DNA of 54,743 nucleotides from Deltaproteobacteria bacterium (GTDB lineage Bacteria > Desulfobacterota > Syntrophorhabdia > Syntrophorhabdales > Syntrophorhabdaceae): positions 1 to 54,743 of the forward strand of contig JAKPCK010000135.1 of NCBI GenBank assembly GCA_029553295.1, written 5' to 3'. Below, piece by piece: positions 25,074-35,195 of this stretch. The translations under genes were made by a program, and so were the position numbers. The notes under the pieces were generated by a model. The model saw only the letters and a list, made by a program, of their open reading frames with translations. It was not told the DNA's origin and ran no database searches. Positions within the stretch are counted from its first letter, which is position 1. Each line of letters begins with the position of its first letter.

Positions 25074-27773
25074 ATGGCAAAGATAAAGTTAACAGCCATT
25101 AAGAGTAAAATAACCGATGAGGAGCTCTTAAGCCGGATCAAGGCAAAAAATATCAGCGCAAAGGTTAAGGAAAAGGAGAAGGAAGAGGAGCATCCACAGG
25201 AAAAGATTGAAAAGTCTACGTCTGCCGGTGAGGTAGTAATAGAGAAGAGGATCTCCACAGGTATAATAAGACGTAGGATCCAGCCACCTCCTGAGAAGGA
25301 AAAATTAGAGATAAAAGAAGAAAAGAAAGAGATTAAGGATAAGATTGAGGTTAGGCCTGAGATAAGGCATGAGGAAAAAAGGACGATAATTATTGAGCCT
25401 GCAAAGGGTGATAGAGGCATAGAGAAGAAAACCATCCAGGCCATCAAGAAAGAGGATGAAAAACAACCTCCTAAAATTGAAGAACATGTTATAGAAAAGC
25501 CTGTAATCAAAGAACCTGTCGTATCTGAACCGAGATTAGAGGAGATTGTTAAAGAAAAAGAGATAGAGACCATAGAGGAAGGACAGAGAGAACAGGCGTT
25601 AACAGAGGTAGAGGAGAAAAAAGAGAAGGAAAAGGTTTTAGAGCTTATTATAGACCAGCCTAAAGGCGATGTGGAGGCAATAGGTAAAGAAAAGAGCGAG
25701 GAGATTACCAAGGTCCTTGAAGAGCATTACAAGCAGGACCTTGAAAAAGGTATTGCCTTAGGGGATGAAGAGGAAGGGAAGAAGAAAAAGAAGACAGATA
25801 AACTCCTTAAAAAGATTGAAGAACAGGAGCAGGAGGAGATAAGGCTAAAGAAGAAGGGCATTGTCAAGAGAAAGGTGGTTATAAAGGAAGAAGAGCTCTA
25901 TACATTCAAGAGACAGAAGCCCAAGGTAGGTCAATTCAAGAAGGATAAAAAAGAAAAGAGGGAAGAGAAGAGTCATACAGAGGAAAAAGTGCAGGAGATA
26001 AAGCCTGCCAAGAAGGTGATAAAGCTCAGAGACGAGATACAGGTCGGTGAGCTGGCAAAGAGGATGGGTGTCAAGGCCCAGGATGTAATAGCAAAGCTTT
26101 TATCCCTTGGTGTTGTATCTACAATAAATCAGAACATTGATTTTGACACATCCTATCTCATAGCCACAGAATTCGGTTTTGAGGTGGAGAAGATTACATC
26201 TATAGAAGAGGACTTCCTTGCCATGGAAGAGGGTCAGGAGGATAGCCCTGAAAAACTTAAACCAAGACCCCCTGTGGTGACAATAATGGGGCATGTAGAC
26301 CACGGAAAGACCCTTTTGCTGGATACTATAAGGCATACCAATGTTGCAGAGCGTGAGGCAGGGGGTATTACCCAGCATATAGGTGCATATGTGGTAAATG
26401 TGGATGGCAAGGATATTGTTTTCGTAGACACCCCGGGGCATGAGGCGTTTACTGCCATGAGGGCAAGGGGTGCAAAGGTAACAGATATTGTAGTCCTTGT
26501 CGTAGCTGCTGATGATGGTGTTATGCCCCAGACAATAGAGGCAATAGACCATGCAAGGGCAGCAAATGTCCCGATTATTGTGGCCATAAATAAGATAGAC
26601 AAGGAAAACGCAAATGTTGACAGGGTCATAAAAGAACTCTCCAATCATAATTTGATCCCTGAGGAATGGGGTGGCTCTACCTTATTTGCAAAGATATCGG
26701 CAAAGAAAAAGATAGGCATAAAAGAACTCCTGGAGCTTATCATACTACAGGCGGAGATGCTTGAACTAAAGGCTAACCCGGATAAGCACGCAAGGGGTAT
26801 CATAATAGAGTCAGAGCTGGACAGGGGACATGGCCCGGTAGGGACTGTTATAATCCAGGAAGGTACCTTAAAGATTCAAGACCCTTTTATAGCAGGCCAT
26901 ATGTTTGGAAGGGTCAGGGCAATGATAGACGACAAGGGTAAGAGGATAACAAGTGCCCCGCCATCCACCCCGGTTCTTGTGGTGGGTTTTCAGGATGTGC
27001 CCCAGGCTGGTGACAGGTTTATAGTCACAACAGAGGAGAGATATGCCAAGGAGCTTTCAAAATACAGACAGGAAAAACTAAGAGAGAGGGATATCGCCAG
27101 GAGCTCGAGGACTACCCTTGAAGATCTGTATTCTAAGATGGGTGAATCAGAGAGGATTGTCCTCAATGTAATCCTCAAGGGTGATGTGAGAGGCACAATA
27201 GATGCTATTGTTGAGGCCTTGAAAAAGATGTCCAATGAAAAGGTGGAGATACAGGTAGTCCATAGTGGTGTTGGTGCCATAACAGAGACGGATGTAAACC
27301 TGGCCATGGCATCAGGGGCGATTATCATAGGTTTCAATGTTAAACCCATAAGTAAGGCCCAATCCCTTGCAGAACATGAAAAAATAGAGATCAGGACATA
27401 CTCGATCATATACGATATGATAGATGATATCAAGAAGGCTATGGAGGGTATGCTGGCTCCAAAGATTGTGGAGACAGATATAGGGAAGGCAGAGGTGAGA
27501 AAGGTATTCACCATATCAAAGACAGGCAATATCGCTGGCTGCTATGTATTAGAGGGTAAGGTAACAAGGAATTCCTTTGCAAGGGTTAAGAGAAACGGGG
27601 ACAGTGTATTTACCGGTAAGATAGAATCCCTCAAGAGGTTTAAGGATGATGTGAAAGAGGTGCAGTCAGGTTATGAGTGCGGTATAGTCCTGGAGAATTT
27701 CAATGAGATACAGGAAGGGGATATCCTGGAGTTTTTCGTCCAGGAAAAAGAGAGGCAGACCCTTGATGGGTAG
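25074..27773 (+). CDS. infB: Translation initiation factor IF-2
   Basis: IF-2 is the GTPase that places initiator tRNA on the 30S subunit and promotes 50S joining. The 899-residue protein has a long Lys/Glu-rich N-terminal extension (about 1-310), low in complexity. An IF2_N module follows (about 325-375), with V-G-E-L-A-K-R-M-G. The G domain has G-H-V-D-H-G-K-T near 406-413, D-T-P-G-H-E-A-F near 452 and N-K-I-D near 505; domains II, III and IV follow. The ATG follows a GGAGGAGA about 14 bases upstream, longer than usual. Confidence 0.97.
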   Translation: MAKIKLTAIKSKITDEELLSRIKAKNISAKVKEKEKEEEHPQEKIEKSTSAGEVVIEKRISTGIIRRRIQPPPEKEKLEIKEEKKEIKDKIEVRPEIRHEEKRTIIIEPAKGDRGIEKKTIQAIKKEDEKQPPKIEEHVIEKPVIKEPVVSEPRLEEIVKEKEIETIEEGQREQALTEVEEKKEKEKVLELIIDQPKGDVEAIGKEKSEEITKVLEEHYKQDLEKGIALGDEEEGKKKKKTDKLLKKIEEQEQEEIRLKKKGIVKRKVVIKEEELYTFKRQKPKVGQFKKDKKEKREEKSHTEEKVQEIKPAKKVIKLRDEIQVGELAKRMGVKAQDVIAKLLSLGVVSTINQNIDFDTSYLIATEFGFEVEKITSIEEDFLAMEEGQEDSPEKLKPRPPVVTIMGHVDHGKTLLLDTIRHTNVAEREAGGITQHIGAYVVNVDGKDIVFVDTPGHEAFTAMRARGAKVTDIVVLVVAADDGVMPQTIEAIDHARAANVPIIVAINKIDKENANVDRVIKELSNHNLIPEEWGGSTLFAKISAKKKIGIKELLELIILQAEMLELKANPDKHARGIIIESELDRGHGPVGTVIIQEGTLKIQDPFIAGHMFGRVRAMIDDKGKRITSAPPSTPVLVVGFQDVPQAGDRFIVTTEERYAKELSKYRQEKLRERDIARSSRTTLEDLYSKMGESERIVLNVILKGDVRGTIDAIVEALKKMSNEKVEIQVVHSGVGAITETDVNLAMASGAIIIGFNVKPISKAQSLAEHEKIEIRTYSIIYDMIDDIKKAMEGMLAPKIVETDIGKAEVRKVFTISKTGNIAGCYVLEGKVTRNSFARVKRNGDSVFTGKIESLKRFKDDVKEVQSGYECGIVLENFNEIQEGDILEFFVQEKERQTLDG

Positions 27774-27775
27774 AT

Positions 27776-28075
27776 ATGATAGTTGGTATTTCAACCATTG
27801 AGATCTTTTTGCCGGATAGCCAATCATTGAAAGATAAGAGACAGGCAGTGAAGAAGATTATAGAAAAGACAAGGGCGAGATTCAATATATCCATAGTAGA
27901 GTTCAGCCAGAACAACCTATGGCAGAGGGCAAGGATAGGATTTTCTGTGGTGGGTGTGAAAAAAGACCATATAGATATGGCCATTGAAAATGTATATAAC
28001 TACATCGAATCCCTGTATATCGGCAAGATTATAGATACAAACTCTGAGATTATTGTGCTGGGAAATGAGATATAG
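27776..28075 (+). CDS. DUF503 family protein
   Basis: A 99-residue protein of the YlxP/DUF503 family. It starts M-I-V-G-I-S-T-I-E-I-F-L-P and has S-Q-S-L-K-D-K-R with the N-N-L-W-Q-R-A segment and a C-terminal helix. Members lie between infB and rbfA in many bacteria and are tied to ribosome function by neighbourhood only. It begins 2 bases after the infB stop; its end overlaps the rbfA start. Confidence 0.88.
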   Translation: MIVGISTIEIFLPDSQSLKDKRQAVKKIIEKTRARFNISIVEFSQNNLWQRARIGFSVVGVKKDHIDMAIENVYNYIESLYIGKIIDTNSEIIVLGNEI

Positions 28076-28415
28076 AAGGCTTAGGGTTCAGGATCAGTTA
28101 AGGGAAGAGGTATCCCAGATACTATTTAAGGATATCAGAGACCCGGGTCTTGGTTTTGTAACGGTTATTGAGGTGAGGCTTACTGAAGATCTTAAGATTG
28201 CAAAGGTCTATTGCTCCATATATGGTGACGATGCGGAAAAGGCAAAGACAATGGCGGCCTTAAACAGGTCAAAGGGATATATAAAGTTTCTATTAGGACA
28301 GAGGGTGAAGTTGAAATATACCCCGGATATATTTTTTGTTTTAGACGACACATCTGAAAAGGCAGCAAGGATCGAGGAGATATTAAGAAGGGAAAGGGAT
28401 GCTAAGGCAGATTAA
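28065..28415 (+). CDS. rbfA: Ribosome-binding factor A
   Basis: RbfA binds the 30S subunit near helix 1 of 16S rRNA and is needed for maturation and cold adaptation. The 116-residue form from ATG 28065 begins with M-R-Y-R-R-L-R-V, the expected basic N-terminus; an upstream TTG at 28053 would add four residues and is less likely. The KH-like type II fold shows D-P-G-L-G-F-V-T-V and the K-V-Y-C-S-I-Y strand. It overlaps the DUF503 gene by 11 bases. Confidence 0.93.
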   Translation: MRYRRLRVQDQLREEVSQILFKDIRDPGLGFVTVIEVRLTEDLKIAKVYCSIYGDDAEKAKTMAALNRSKGYIKFLLGQRVKLKYTPDIFFVLDDTSEKAARIEEILRRERDAKAD

Positions 28416-29352
28416 AGACAGGATTGAGAAGGGGAACAGGTTTCTTATAACTACCCATATTGACCTGGATGGCGATGCTGTTGGGTCATGCTTTTCACTA
28501 TACTGGGCCCTTGTCTCATACAAAAAAGAGGCCTTTGTATATCTAAAAGATAGGATACCCTATAAATACAGATTTCTGCCAGGCCCAAAAGATCCCCGAT
28601 ATCTCATAAATACCCTGCCAGGGGAAAGATTTGATACTGTCTTTGTCCTTGATTGTGGTGACTTCCACAGGGTAGGGCAGGGCTATGAGAATCTAAAGAA
28701 TAATGGTTTTATAGTAAGCATAGACCATCACAGCACGAACAGCGGTTTTGGAGACATAAATCTTGTAGACGAAGATGCATCATCTACAGCGGAGATTGTC
28801 TATGACCTGTTCAGATACCTCGGGATAGACATATCCTATGAGATGGCCATAAATATCTATACAGCCATTTTAACGGATACAGGCTCATTTAGATACGAGA
28901 ACACAACATCCAAGGCCTTTACCATATGCGGACACCTTACAAGGATAGGCGTGAGACCTTCGTTCATTGCAACAATGGTCTATGAGAGTCATCCAAAAGA
29001 GAGGTTTATCCTCCTGGGCAAGGTATTAAATACCCTGGAGACACATAAGGATGGGAAGATAGCAATGGCACATATAACAAGGGATATGTGCAATGATTCA
29101 GATGCCTTAGAGGAGTTTACAGACGGCTTTGTGGAATACATCAAGGAGATCGACGGGATAGACATAGCAATACTCATAAGGCAGACAGAGGACAAAAGAT
29201 ACAAACTGAGCATGAGGTCCAAGGGTGATGTGGATGTGGCAAGCATATGCAGGATCTTTGGTGGTGGTGGACACAAAAAGGCTGCCGGTTGTCATATAAA
29301 CGGGGATATAGGCACAGTAAAAAGCATGGTGTTGGAGGCGATTAAGGGATAG
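28399..29352 (+). CDS. nrnA: DHH-family bifunctional oligoribonuclease/PAP phosphatase NrnA
   Basis: NrnA degrades nano-RNAs and dephosphorylates 3'-phosphoadenosine 5'-phosphate. The 317 residues carry T-H-I-D-L-D-G-D-A-V-G-S (19-30), DHH (109-111) and the DHHA1 C-terminal signature G-G-G-G-H-K-K-A-A-G (about 288-297). It sits between rbfA and truB with overlapping or adjacent starts, the conserved context of NrnA. A second DHH protein is encoded further down this same operon. Confidence 0.94.
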   Translation: MLRQIKDRIEKGNRFLITTHIDLDGDAVGSCFSLYWALVSYKKEAFVYLKDRIPYKYRFLPGPKDPRYLINTLPGERFDTVFVLDCGDFHRVGQGYENLKNNGFIVSIDHHSTNSGFGDINLVDEDASSTAEIVYDLFRYLGIDISYEMAINIYTAILTDTGSFRYENTTSKAFTICGHLTRIGVRPSFIATMVYESHPKERFILLGKVLNTLETHKDGKIAMAHITRDMCNDSDALEEFTDGFVEYIKEIDGIDIAILIRQTEDKRYKLSMRSKGDVDVASICRIFGGGGHKKAAGCHINGDIGTVKSMVLEAIKG

Positions 29353-30237
29353 ATGAACGGTTTTCTTATAGTGGATAAAAGCCCCGGTATATCTTCATAC
29401 GATGTGATAAGGAGATTAAAGAAGGTGTCGAGGTTTAAAAAGATAGGCTATATAGGCACCCTTGATAAGAATGCCACAGGTGTCCTCCCGGTAGCCATCA
29501 ATGAAGGTGTAAAACTGATACCTCTCCTAGAGGACTATGAAAAGGTATACGATGCAAGGTTTCTCCTTGGTGTCCAGACAGATACCTATGACATTGAAGG
29601 CCAGGTGCTTTCAAAAAAAGATGTGGCTGAATATGAGATAGGTGAGATAGAGAGGCACTTAAAGACCTTTATAGGTGATATAGTCCAGAAGGTCCCTGTG
29701 TTTTCCTCAAAAAAAGTGCAGAGAAAGCCCCTTTACAAACTGGCAAGAAAGGGGATAAAGGTGGAGGCACCTGAGAAGAATGTCCGGATATATAATATTA
29801 TACTGAAGGGTTATACACATCCCTATGTAGATGTGGAGGTAACATGTTCAAAGGGGACATATATAAGGTCTCTGGCCAATGATCTGGGTAATCTTCTTGG
29901 ATGCGGTGCAACCCTTTTTTCTCTAAAGAGGACCAAACATGGAGAATTTACATACGAGATGAGCGTAAATATAGATGAGATTAAAACTGAATCCGATCTT
30001 GCAGGCAAACTCATACCCATGGAGGATATACTGCCCAATATGAACAGGATTACCATTGATACGCAGTTCGAGAGATTTTTAAGACAGGGGATGCCAGTCC
30101 CTATTATGGGAAACACGGGTATCAAAAAGAGCGACGAGTTTGTAAAGCTGTTTAATAGAAAAGGCGAGTTTATAGCCATAGGTTTTACTGATATGAAGAC
30201 AAATACAATAAAAGTAAAAAGACTTATAAACAATTAA
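29353..30237 (+). CDS. truB: tRNA pseudouridine(55) synthase
   Basis: TruB isomerises U55 in the T-loop of tRNAs. The 294-residue product has the catalytic motif [11 protein letters not shown] with Asp38, and the C-terminal PUA-like tail. The typical G-H-x-G-T-L-D-P arrangement is altered to Y-I-G-T-L-D-K. The aspartate is retained, so the enzyme should be active. ATG immediately follows the nrnA stop. Confidence 0.93.
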   Translation: MNGFLIVDKSPGISSYDVIRRLKKVSRFKKIGYIGTLDKNATGVLPVAINEGVKLIPLLEDYEKVYDARFLLGVQTDTYDIEGQVLSKKDVAEYEIGEIERHLKTFIGDIVQKVPVFSSKKVQRKPLYKLARKGIKVEAPEKNVRIYNIILKGYTHPYVDVEVTCSKGTYIRSLANDLGNLLGCGATLFSLKRTKHGEFTYEMSVNIDEIKTESDLAGKLIPMEDILPNMNRITIDTQFERFLRQGMPVPIMGNTGIKKSDEFVKLFNRKGEFIAIGFTDMKTNTIKVKRLINN

Positions 30238-30247
30238 GGAGGGAGAG

Positions 30248-30517
30248 ATGGCACTTACTTCAGCCCAAAAAAGGAAGATAATAGAGGAATTCAGGACCCA
30301 TGAGAAAGACACAGGTTCCCCTGAGGTTCAGATTGCTATCCTTACAGAGCGTATAAGGTCATTGACAGAGCATTTCAAAAAGTTTTCCAAGGACCACAAC
30401 TCAAGGAGAGGCCTCCTTGTCCTCGTAGGAACCAGAAGGAGACTCCTGGGTTATCTGAAAGAGAAAAACATTGAACGATACAAGAAGGTTATAGAGAAGC
30501 TTGGATTAAGAAAATAA
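30248..30517 (+). CDS. rpsO: 30S ribosomal protein S15
   Basis: S15 is a primary 16S rRNA binder at the 20-22 junction. The 89-residue sequence has the hallmark [12 protein letters not shown] and [15 protein letters not shown]. Strong GGAGGGAG Shine-Dalgarno. It is followed by pnp, the common rpsO-pnp pair; S15 often autoregulates its own translation. Confidence 0.98.
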   Translation: MALTSAQKRKIIEEFRTHEKDTGSPEVQIAILTERIRSLTEHFKKFSKDHNSRRGLLVLVGTRRRLLGYLKEKNIERYKKVIEKLGLRK

Positions 30518-30537
30518 AAGTATGACTGGAGTTAAAA

Positions 30538-32625
30538 ATGGAAGAGATTATTAAGATAGATTACGCTGGTAGGGAATTGACTATCAGCACAGGATCTATC
30601 GCAAAACAGGCAAACGGCAGTGTTGTTGTTAGGTATGCAGATACAGTTGTCCTTGTAACTGCTGTTATGGATAAAAAGCAATCGGACAGGGACTTCTTGC
30701 CCCTGATAGTCAACTATCAGGAGATGTCCTATGCAGCCGGAAAATTCCCCGGTGGTTTTTTTAAGAGGGAGGGCAAGCCATCTGACAGAGAGGTGCTCAT
30801 GTCCCGTCTCATAGACCGACCCTTGAGACCCCTGTTTCCAAAGGGTTTCAACAATGAGGTCCAGATAATAGCAACTGTTTTATCTGCAGACCAGGAAAAC
30901 GACCCTGCCATAATGGGTATACTTGGTGCATCCTGTGCACTTACCATATCCGAGATACCCTTTGACGGACCACTGGCAGGGGTTAAGATAGGGAGAAAAA
31001 ACGGTCAGTTTATAATAAACCCCTCTATTGCAGATTTAGAGGAAAGCGACCTTGATATTGTAATGACAGGGACAAAAGATGCCATAATAATGGTTGAAGG
31101 GTCTGCAAAATTTATAACAGGGGATGACCTTATAGAGGCCATACATTTTGGTCACCAGAATATCATGCCTTTGATTGATTGCCAGAATAGATTAAGGGAG
31201 ATTATAGGAAAAGAGAAATGGGTATTTGAGAAGACAGATGAACAGGCAGAGATAAAGGCCCAGATAGAACAGAAGATACAGAATGATATATCAGAGGCAT
31301 TGACCCTTACATCCAAGGCTATGAGGGCAGATAGACTCAATAGTATCTATAATGCCATAACAAAAGAATATCCTGATGTAGATGAGGTATTAATAAAGGG
31401 GTGTTTTGAAGATACAACAAGACAGATAATGAGACAGCAGCTCATCTCAAAGGGTATAAGGATAGATGGTAGAAAGAGTAACGAGATAAGGAATATAACT
31501 TGTGAGGTGGGGATACTCCCCAGGACACACGGTTCTGCATTATTTACAAGGGGTGAGACCCAGGCCCTTGCAGTAACAACTATAGGCACATCAGAGGATG
31601 AACAGAAGGTAGAATCCCTCCATGAAGGAGAGACCTTCAAGACCTTTATGCTTCACTACAATTTTCCACCTTTTTCTGTGGGCGAGATAGCCATGTTAAG
31701 GGGGCCTTCAAGGAGGGAGATAGGCCATGGCAACCTTGCAGAGAGGGCAATATCACCGGTTTTGCCCACAAAAGATGAATTCCCTTATACCATAAGGATT
31801 GTTTCAGAGATCCTTGAGTCCAACGGTTCATCTTCCATGGCCACTGTATGCAGCGGGTGCCTCTCACTTATGGATGCCGGGGTCCCCATAAAAGATACTG
31901 TGGCAGGGATTGCCATGGGTCTTGTGAAAGAAGGGGAACAAGAGATTATCCTTTCAGATATAATAGGCGATGAAGACCATATGGGTGATATGGACTTCAA
32001 AATTGCAGGGACAAAAACAGGGATCACCGCGGTCCAGATGGATATAAAGGTGAAGGGTATAACAAAGGAGATAATGTCAAAGGCAGTTGCCCAGGCACAA
32101 AGCGGCATTACCCACATACTTGATATAATGCATAAGACTATAAGCAAACCAAGGGATTCCCTGTCACCGTATGCACCGAGGATATTTACCATCCGTATAA
32201 ACCCTGACAGGATAAGGGATGTAATAGGTCCTGGAGGCAAGGTTATAAAGGGTATAATCGAACAGACAGGTGTCAAGATAGATATAGAGGACTCAGGTGT
32301 AGTAAACATTGCATCCAATGACGAATCCTCTGCCAATGAGGCAATCAAGATAATAAAACAGCTCACAAAAGAGGTAGAGGTAGGTGATGTATATCTCGGA
32401 AAGGTCAAAAAGATACTGGATTCCGGTGTTATTGTAGATATTATGCCCAATGTGGACGGTTTTGTTCATGTAAGCCAGCTTGCCGAGGGCTATGTTAAAA
32501 AGGCATCTGATGTGGTAAAGGAGAGGGAAGAGATCCTCGTAAAGGTCATAGAGGTGGAACCCAGCGGCAGGATAAGGCTGTCAAGAAAGGCACTTCTTAA
32601 TGAAAAACAGGATAAAAAGAAATAG
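30538..32625 (+). CDS. pnp: Polyribonucleotide nucleotidyltransferase (PNPase)
   Basis: PNPase degrades RNA 3' to 5' phosphorolytically and can run in reverse to add tails. The 695-residue enzyme has two RNase PH domains (about 10-220 and 310-520), a KH domain near 555-615 with I-R-D-V-I-G-P-G-G-K, and an S1 domain near 620-690. It follows rpsO and lies in the same operon as nrnA and the PAP-like gene, a cluster of RNA 3'-end enzymes. Confidence 0.97.
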   Translation: MEEIIKIDYAGRELTISTGSIAKQANGSVVVRYADTVVLVTAVMDKKQSDRDFLPLIVNYQEMSYAAGKFPGGFFKREGKPSDREVLMSRLIDRPLRPLFPKGFNNEVQIIATVLSADQENDPAIMGILGASCALTISEIPFDGPLAGVKIGRKNGQFIINPSIADLEESDLDIVMTGTKDAIIMVEGSAKFITGDDLIEAIHFGHQNIMPLIDCQNRLREIIGKEKWVFEKTDEQAEIKAQIEQKIQNDISEALTLTSKAMRADRLNSIYNAITKEYPDVDEVLIKGCFEDTTRQIMRQQLISKGIRIDGRKSNEIRNITCEVGILPRTHGSALFTRGETQALAVTTIGTSEDEQKVESLHEGETFKTFMLHYNFPPFSVGEIAMLRGPSRREIGHGNLAERAISPVLPTKDEFPYTIRIVSEILESNGSSSMATVCSGCLSLMDAGVPIKDTVAGIAMGLVKEGEQEIILSDIIGDEDHMGDMDFKIAGTKTGITAVQMDIKVKGITKEIMSKAVAQAQSGITHILDIMHKTISKPRDSLSPYAPRIFTIRINPDRIRDVIGPGGKVIKGIIEQTGVKIDIEDSGVVNIASNDESSANEAIKIIKQLTKEVEVGDVYLGKVKKILDSGVIVDIMPNVDGFVHVSQLAEGYVKKASDVVKEREEILVKVIEVEPSGRIRLSRKALLNEKQDKKK

Positions 32626-32633
32626 ATAGAGGT

Positions 32634-33893
32634 ATGTACAGGAAGACCTTACTCGATAATGGGATTACCGTTGTTACAGAATCAATACCCTATTTTTCAT
32701 CCATATCCATAGGCCTCTGGTGGAGGACAGGGAGCAGGTATGAAAACGAGTCAAACAACGGGATATCCCACTTTATTGAGCATATGCTCTTCAAGGGCAC
32801 ACATAGACGAACAGCCTACGATATAGCCAGGGAGATCGACGCAAGGGGGGGTATAATCAATGCCTTTACAGGCAAGGAGTATTCATGCCTTTATGTAAAG
32901 GTCCTGAGAAAAGATATGGATATGGCCATAGATATACTGTCTGATATGTATCAGGACCCATTATTTATGGATGAGGATATAGAGAGGGAGAGGTATGTTA
33001 TTGCCCAGGAGATAAAGATGGTGGAGGATAGCCCTGAAGAATACATATACGATATATTCAATGCATACTATTTTAAAGGCCACCCCCTTGGCATGACCAT
33101 ACTTGGAAAACAGGAGAATATAGAGAGGTTTGAAAGGCAGATGCTCTTAGAGCACTACAGAAGCAACTATACTACAAAGAGGTTGATAATAACAGCAACA
33201 GGCAGGGTAGACCACAATACCTTTGTTGAAAAGATAAAAAAGTCTTTTGAGGGCTGCCCATTAATGGATGGGGAGAACGGTGAAATAACCGTCCCGACCC
33301 CTAAAAAGGCAATAAATTTTTTTGAAAGGGACCTGGAAAACACATATCTATGTATAGGCACAAAGGGTGTGAGCCAGGTGGATGAGAGGCGTTATCCCCT
33401 TTATATCTTAAATGCCATAATGGGCGGTAGCACGAGCTCCCATCTCTTTCAGGAGGTCAGAGAGAAAAGGGGTCTTGTATATAACATATATTCATATGTG
33501 AACTGCTATATGGACTCGGGCACATTCGGTATATCTACATCCACATCTGAAGAGTCTGTCCTTGAGGTTATAGGACTCTTGAAGGATGAAATCCTGAGGA
33601 TAAAAAGAGAGGGTATAACGGATAACGAACTACAGTTTTCCAAGGACCACATAAAAGGCAATCTCTTCATGTCCCTTGAGAGTTCAGAGGCAAGGATGGG
33701 CAGGCTTGCAAAGAACGAGATATATTTTGGAGACTATATCCCTTTAAAGGACACATTAAGGGAGATAGACAGGATAGAGAGGAAGGATGTAAACGAGCTC
33801 GCCGAGATGATTCTGGATGATATGGAGAACATATCCCTTACTGTCCTTGGAAAGGCAGACGTTAAGGCAGTCGAGGGCCTATGGAAGAGTTAA
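32634..33893 (+). CDS. M16-family zinc metallopeptidase
   Basis: A pitrilysin/insulinase-type peptidase of 419 residues with the inverted zinc motif H-F-I-E-H (46-50) and an acidic segment around I-K-M-V-E-D-S-P-E for the third ligand. The second half carries the structural, inactive domain. Located after pnp as in many Deltaproteobacteria. The ATG has AGAGGT almost touching it, an odd spacing, but the family N-terminus begins here. Confidence 0.92.
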   Translation: MYRKTLLDNGITVVTESIPYFSSISIGLWWRTGSRYENESNNGISHFIEHMLFKGTHRRTAYDIAREIDARGGIINAFTGKEYSCLYVKVLRKDMDMAIDILSDMYQDPLFMDEDIERERYVIAQEIKMVEDSPEEYIYDIFNAYYFKGHPLGMTILGKQENIERFERQMLLEHYRSNYTTKRLIITATGRVDHNTFVEKIKKSFEGCPLMDGENGEITVPTPKKAINFFERDLENTYLCIGTKGVSQVDERRYPLYILNAIMGGSTSSHLFQEVREKRGLVYNIYSYVNCYMDSGTFGISTSTSEESVLEVIGLLKDEILRIKREGITDNELQFSKDHIKGNLFMSLESSEARMGRLAKNEIYFGDYIPLKDTLREIDRIERKDVNELAEMILDDMENISLTVLGKADVKAVEGLWKS

Positions 33894-34327
33894 GTATAGA
33901 GATTACAAAGAAGGAAGGGGCAAATCTTCCTCTATACGGGACAGAGTTTTCTTCTGGGATGGACCTTTTTGCCTTTATAGACGAGCCCGTAACAATAAGA
34001 CCCATGGAGAGGGCATTAATACCCACGGGGATATACATGGGTATACCAGAGGGTTATGAGGCAGAGATAAGACCCAGAAGCGGCCTTGCCTACAGTTTTG
34101 GCATTACTGTGTTAAATACACCGGGGACAATAGATAGTGATTATAGGGGCGAGATCAAGGTTTTACTCATAAATCTTGGGGACAAGCCTTTTGTCATAAA
34201 TAACGGTGACAGGATTGCCCAGATTATCTTTAAAAGTGTTGTTAGGGCTAACCTTCGTGTTGTTGCCAGTCTGCCTGAGACATCGAGGGGTAAGGGCGGA
34301 TTTGGTTCAACAGGTATTAGGGGTTGA
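33881..34327 (+). CDS. dut: dUTP diphosphatase
   Basis: Dut hydrolyses dUTP to dUMP and prevents uracil incorporation into DNA. The 148 residues contain all five trimeric dUTPase motifs: G-M-D-L-F (I), R-P-R-S-G-L-A (III-like), G-T-I-D-S-D-Y-R-G-E, R-I-A-Q-I-I-F and the C-terminal G-K-G-G-F-G-S-T-G. ATG overlaps the M16 peptidase by 13 bases. Confidence 0.95.
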   Translation: MEELSIEITKKEGANLPLYGTEFSSGMDLFAFIDEPVTIRPMERALIPTGIYMGIPEGYEAEIRPRSGLAYSFGITVLNTPGTIDSDYRGEIKVLLINLGDKPFVINNGDRIAQIIFKSVVRANLRVVASLPETSRGKGGFGSTGIRG

Positions 34328-35188
34328 ATGGACCTTTACCACGGCCTTGATATCTTCATCAGCTATATGACTGCTGAGAGGGGTGCATCTCCCCATACCA
34401 TAGATGCATACAACAGAGATATAATGGAGTTCCTGGGATTTCTCGAGTCAAATTCCATTACCATGCCCACAAGAGGAGATATAGATGCCTTTATTGGCTC
34501 TCTAAGGGAAAAAGGGAAAAAGACAAGGAGCATACTGAGGGTTATATCTGCCCTGAGGGGGTATTTTAATTTCCTCGTCCTTGAAGGTATCATCAAAGAA
34601 AATCCCCTTGAGGATATAGAGATGCCGAGATATAAGGTGCCTATACCGGAGGTCTTAAGCCAGGAGGAGATATTAGAGCTTATCAAGGTATCTGGAGAGG
34701 GGAAGTCATCCTTAAGAGACAGGACAATGCTTGAGCTTATGTATGCAACAGGTCTGAGGGTCTCTGAGCTTATCCAGCTCAAAAAAAGTGATGTGAATCT
34801 TGAGGGAGGTTTTTTAATAGCCTCGGGAAAGAGGTCCAAGGAGAGGATTGTGCCTATTGGCTCATATTCAAAGGATGCAATAAGACAATATCTTGAGAAA
34901 GAAAAGCCAAGAGGGGCATATCTTTTTCCCAACAAGAGGGGCAACATGCTTTCAAGGCAGGCTGTATGGAAGATCATAAGGAAATATGCAAAAAAGATTG
35001 AAAGGGCACATATCTCACCGCACACAATAAGGCATACCTTTGCCACCCATCTATTGGAGGGCGGGGCAGATCTTAGGTCTGTCCAGATATTGCTCGGTCA
35101 TGAGGATATATCAACTACCCAGATTTATACCCATGTGGACAGTAAAAGGCTTAAGGAGATACACAAGAAATACCACCCCAGGGGCTGA
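34328..35188 (+). CDS. xerD: Site-specific tyrosine recombinase XerD/XerC-like
   Basis: A core chromosome-dimer-resolution tyrosine recombinase of 286 residues. An N-terminal SAM-like core-binding domain is followed by the catalytic domain with R144, K168, H232, R235, H258 and nucleophile Tyr267 all in place. The gene starts directly after the dut stop (TGA ATG). Gene context and length fit XerD/XerC rather than a phage integrase; XerC versus XerD cannot be told from sequence alone. Confidence 0.9.
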   Translation: MDLYHGLDIFISYMTAERGASPHTIDAYNRDIMEFLGFLESNSITMPTRGDIDAFIGSLREKGKKTRSILRVISALRGYFNFLVLEGIIKENPLEDIEMPRYKVPIPEVLSQEEILELIKVSGEGKSSLRDRTMLELMYATGLRVSELIQLKKSDVNLEGGFLIASGKRSKERIVPIGSYSKDAIRQYLEKEKPRGAYLFPNKRGNMLSRQAVWKIIRKYAKKIERAHISPHTIRHTFATHLLEGGADLRSVQILLGHEDISTTQIYTHVDSKRLKEIHKKYHPRG

Positions 35189-35195
35189 TAAATAT

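Noticed and set aside
34328-35188. XerD-like recombinase as a phage or island integrase
   Set aside because: Length, motif set and its place between dut and the nucleotidyltransferase fusion in a housekeeping operon point to Xer; no attachment sites are near.
35040-35195. Longer N-terminus of the DHH-CBS-PAP protein inside xerD
   Set aside because: The residues translate the xerD 3' end in another frame. The DHH family begins with the M-K-V-I-T-S-H motif at 35196.
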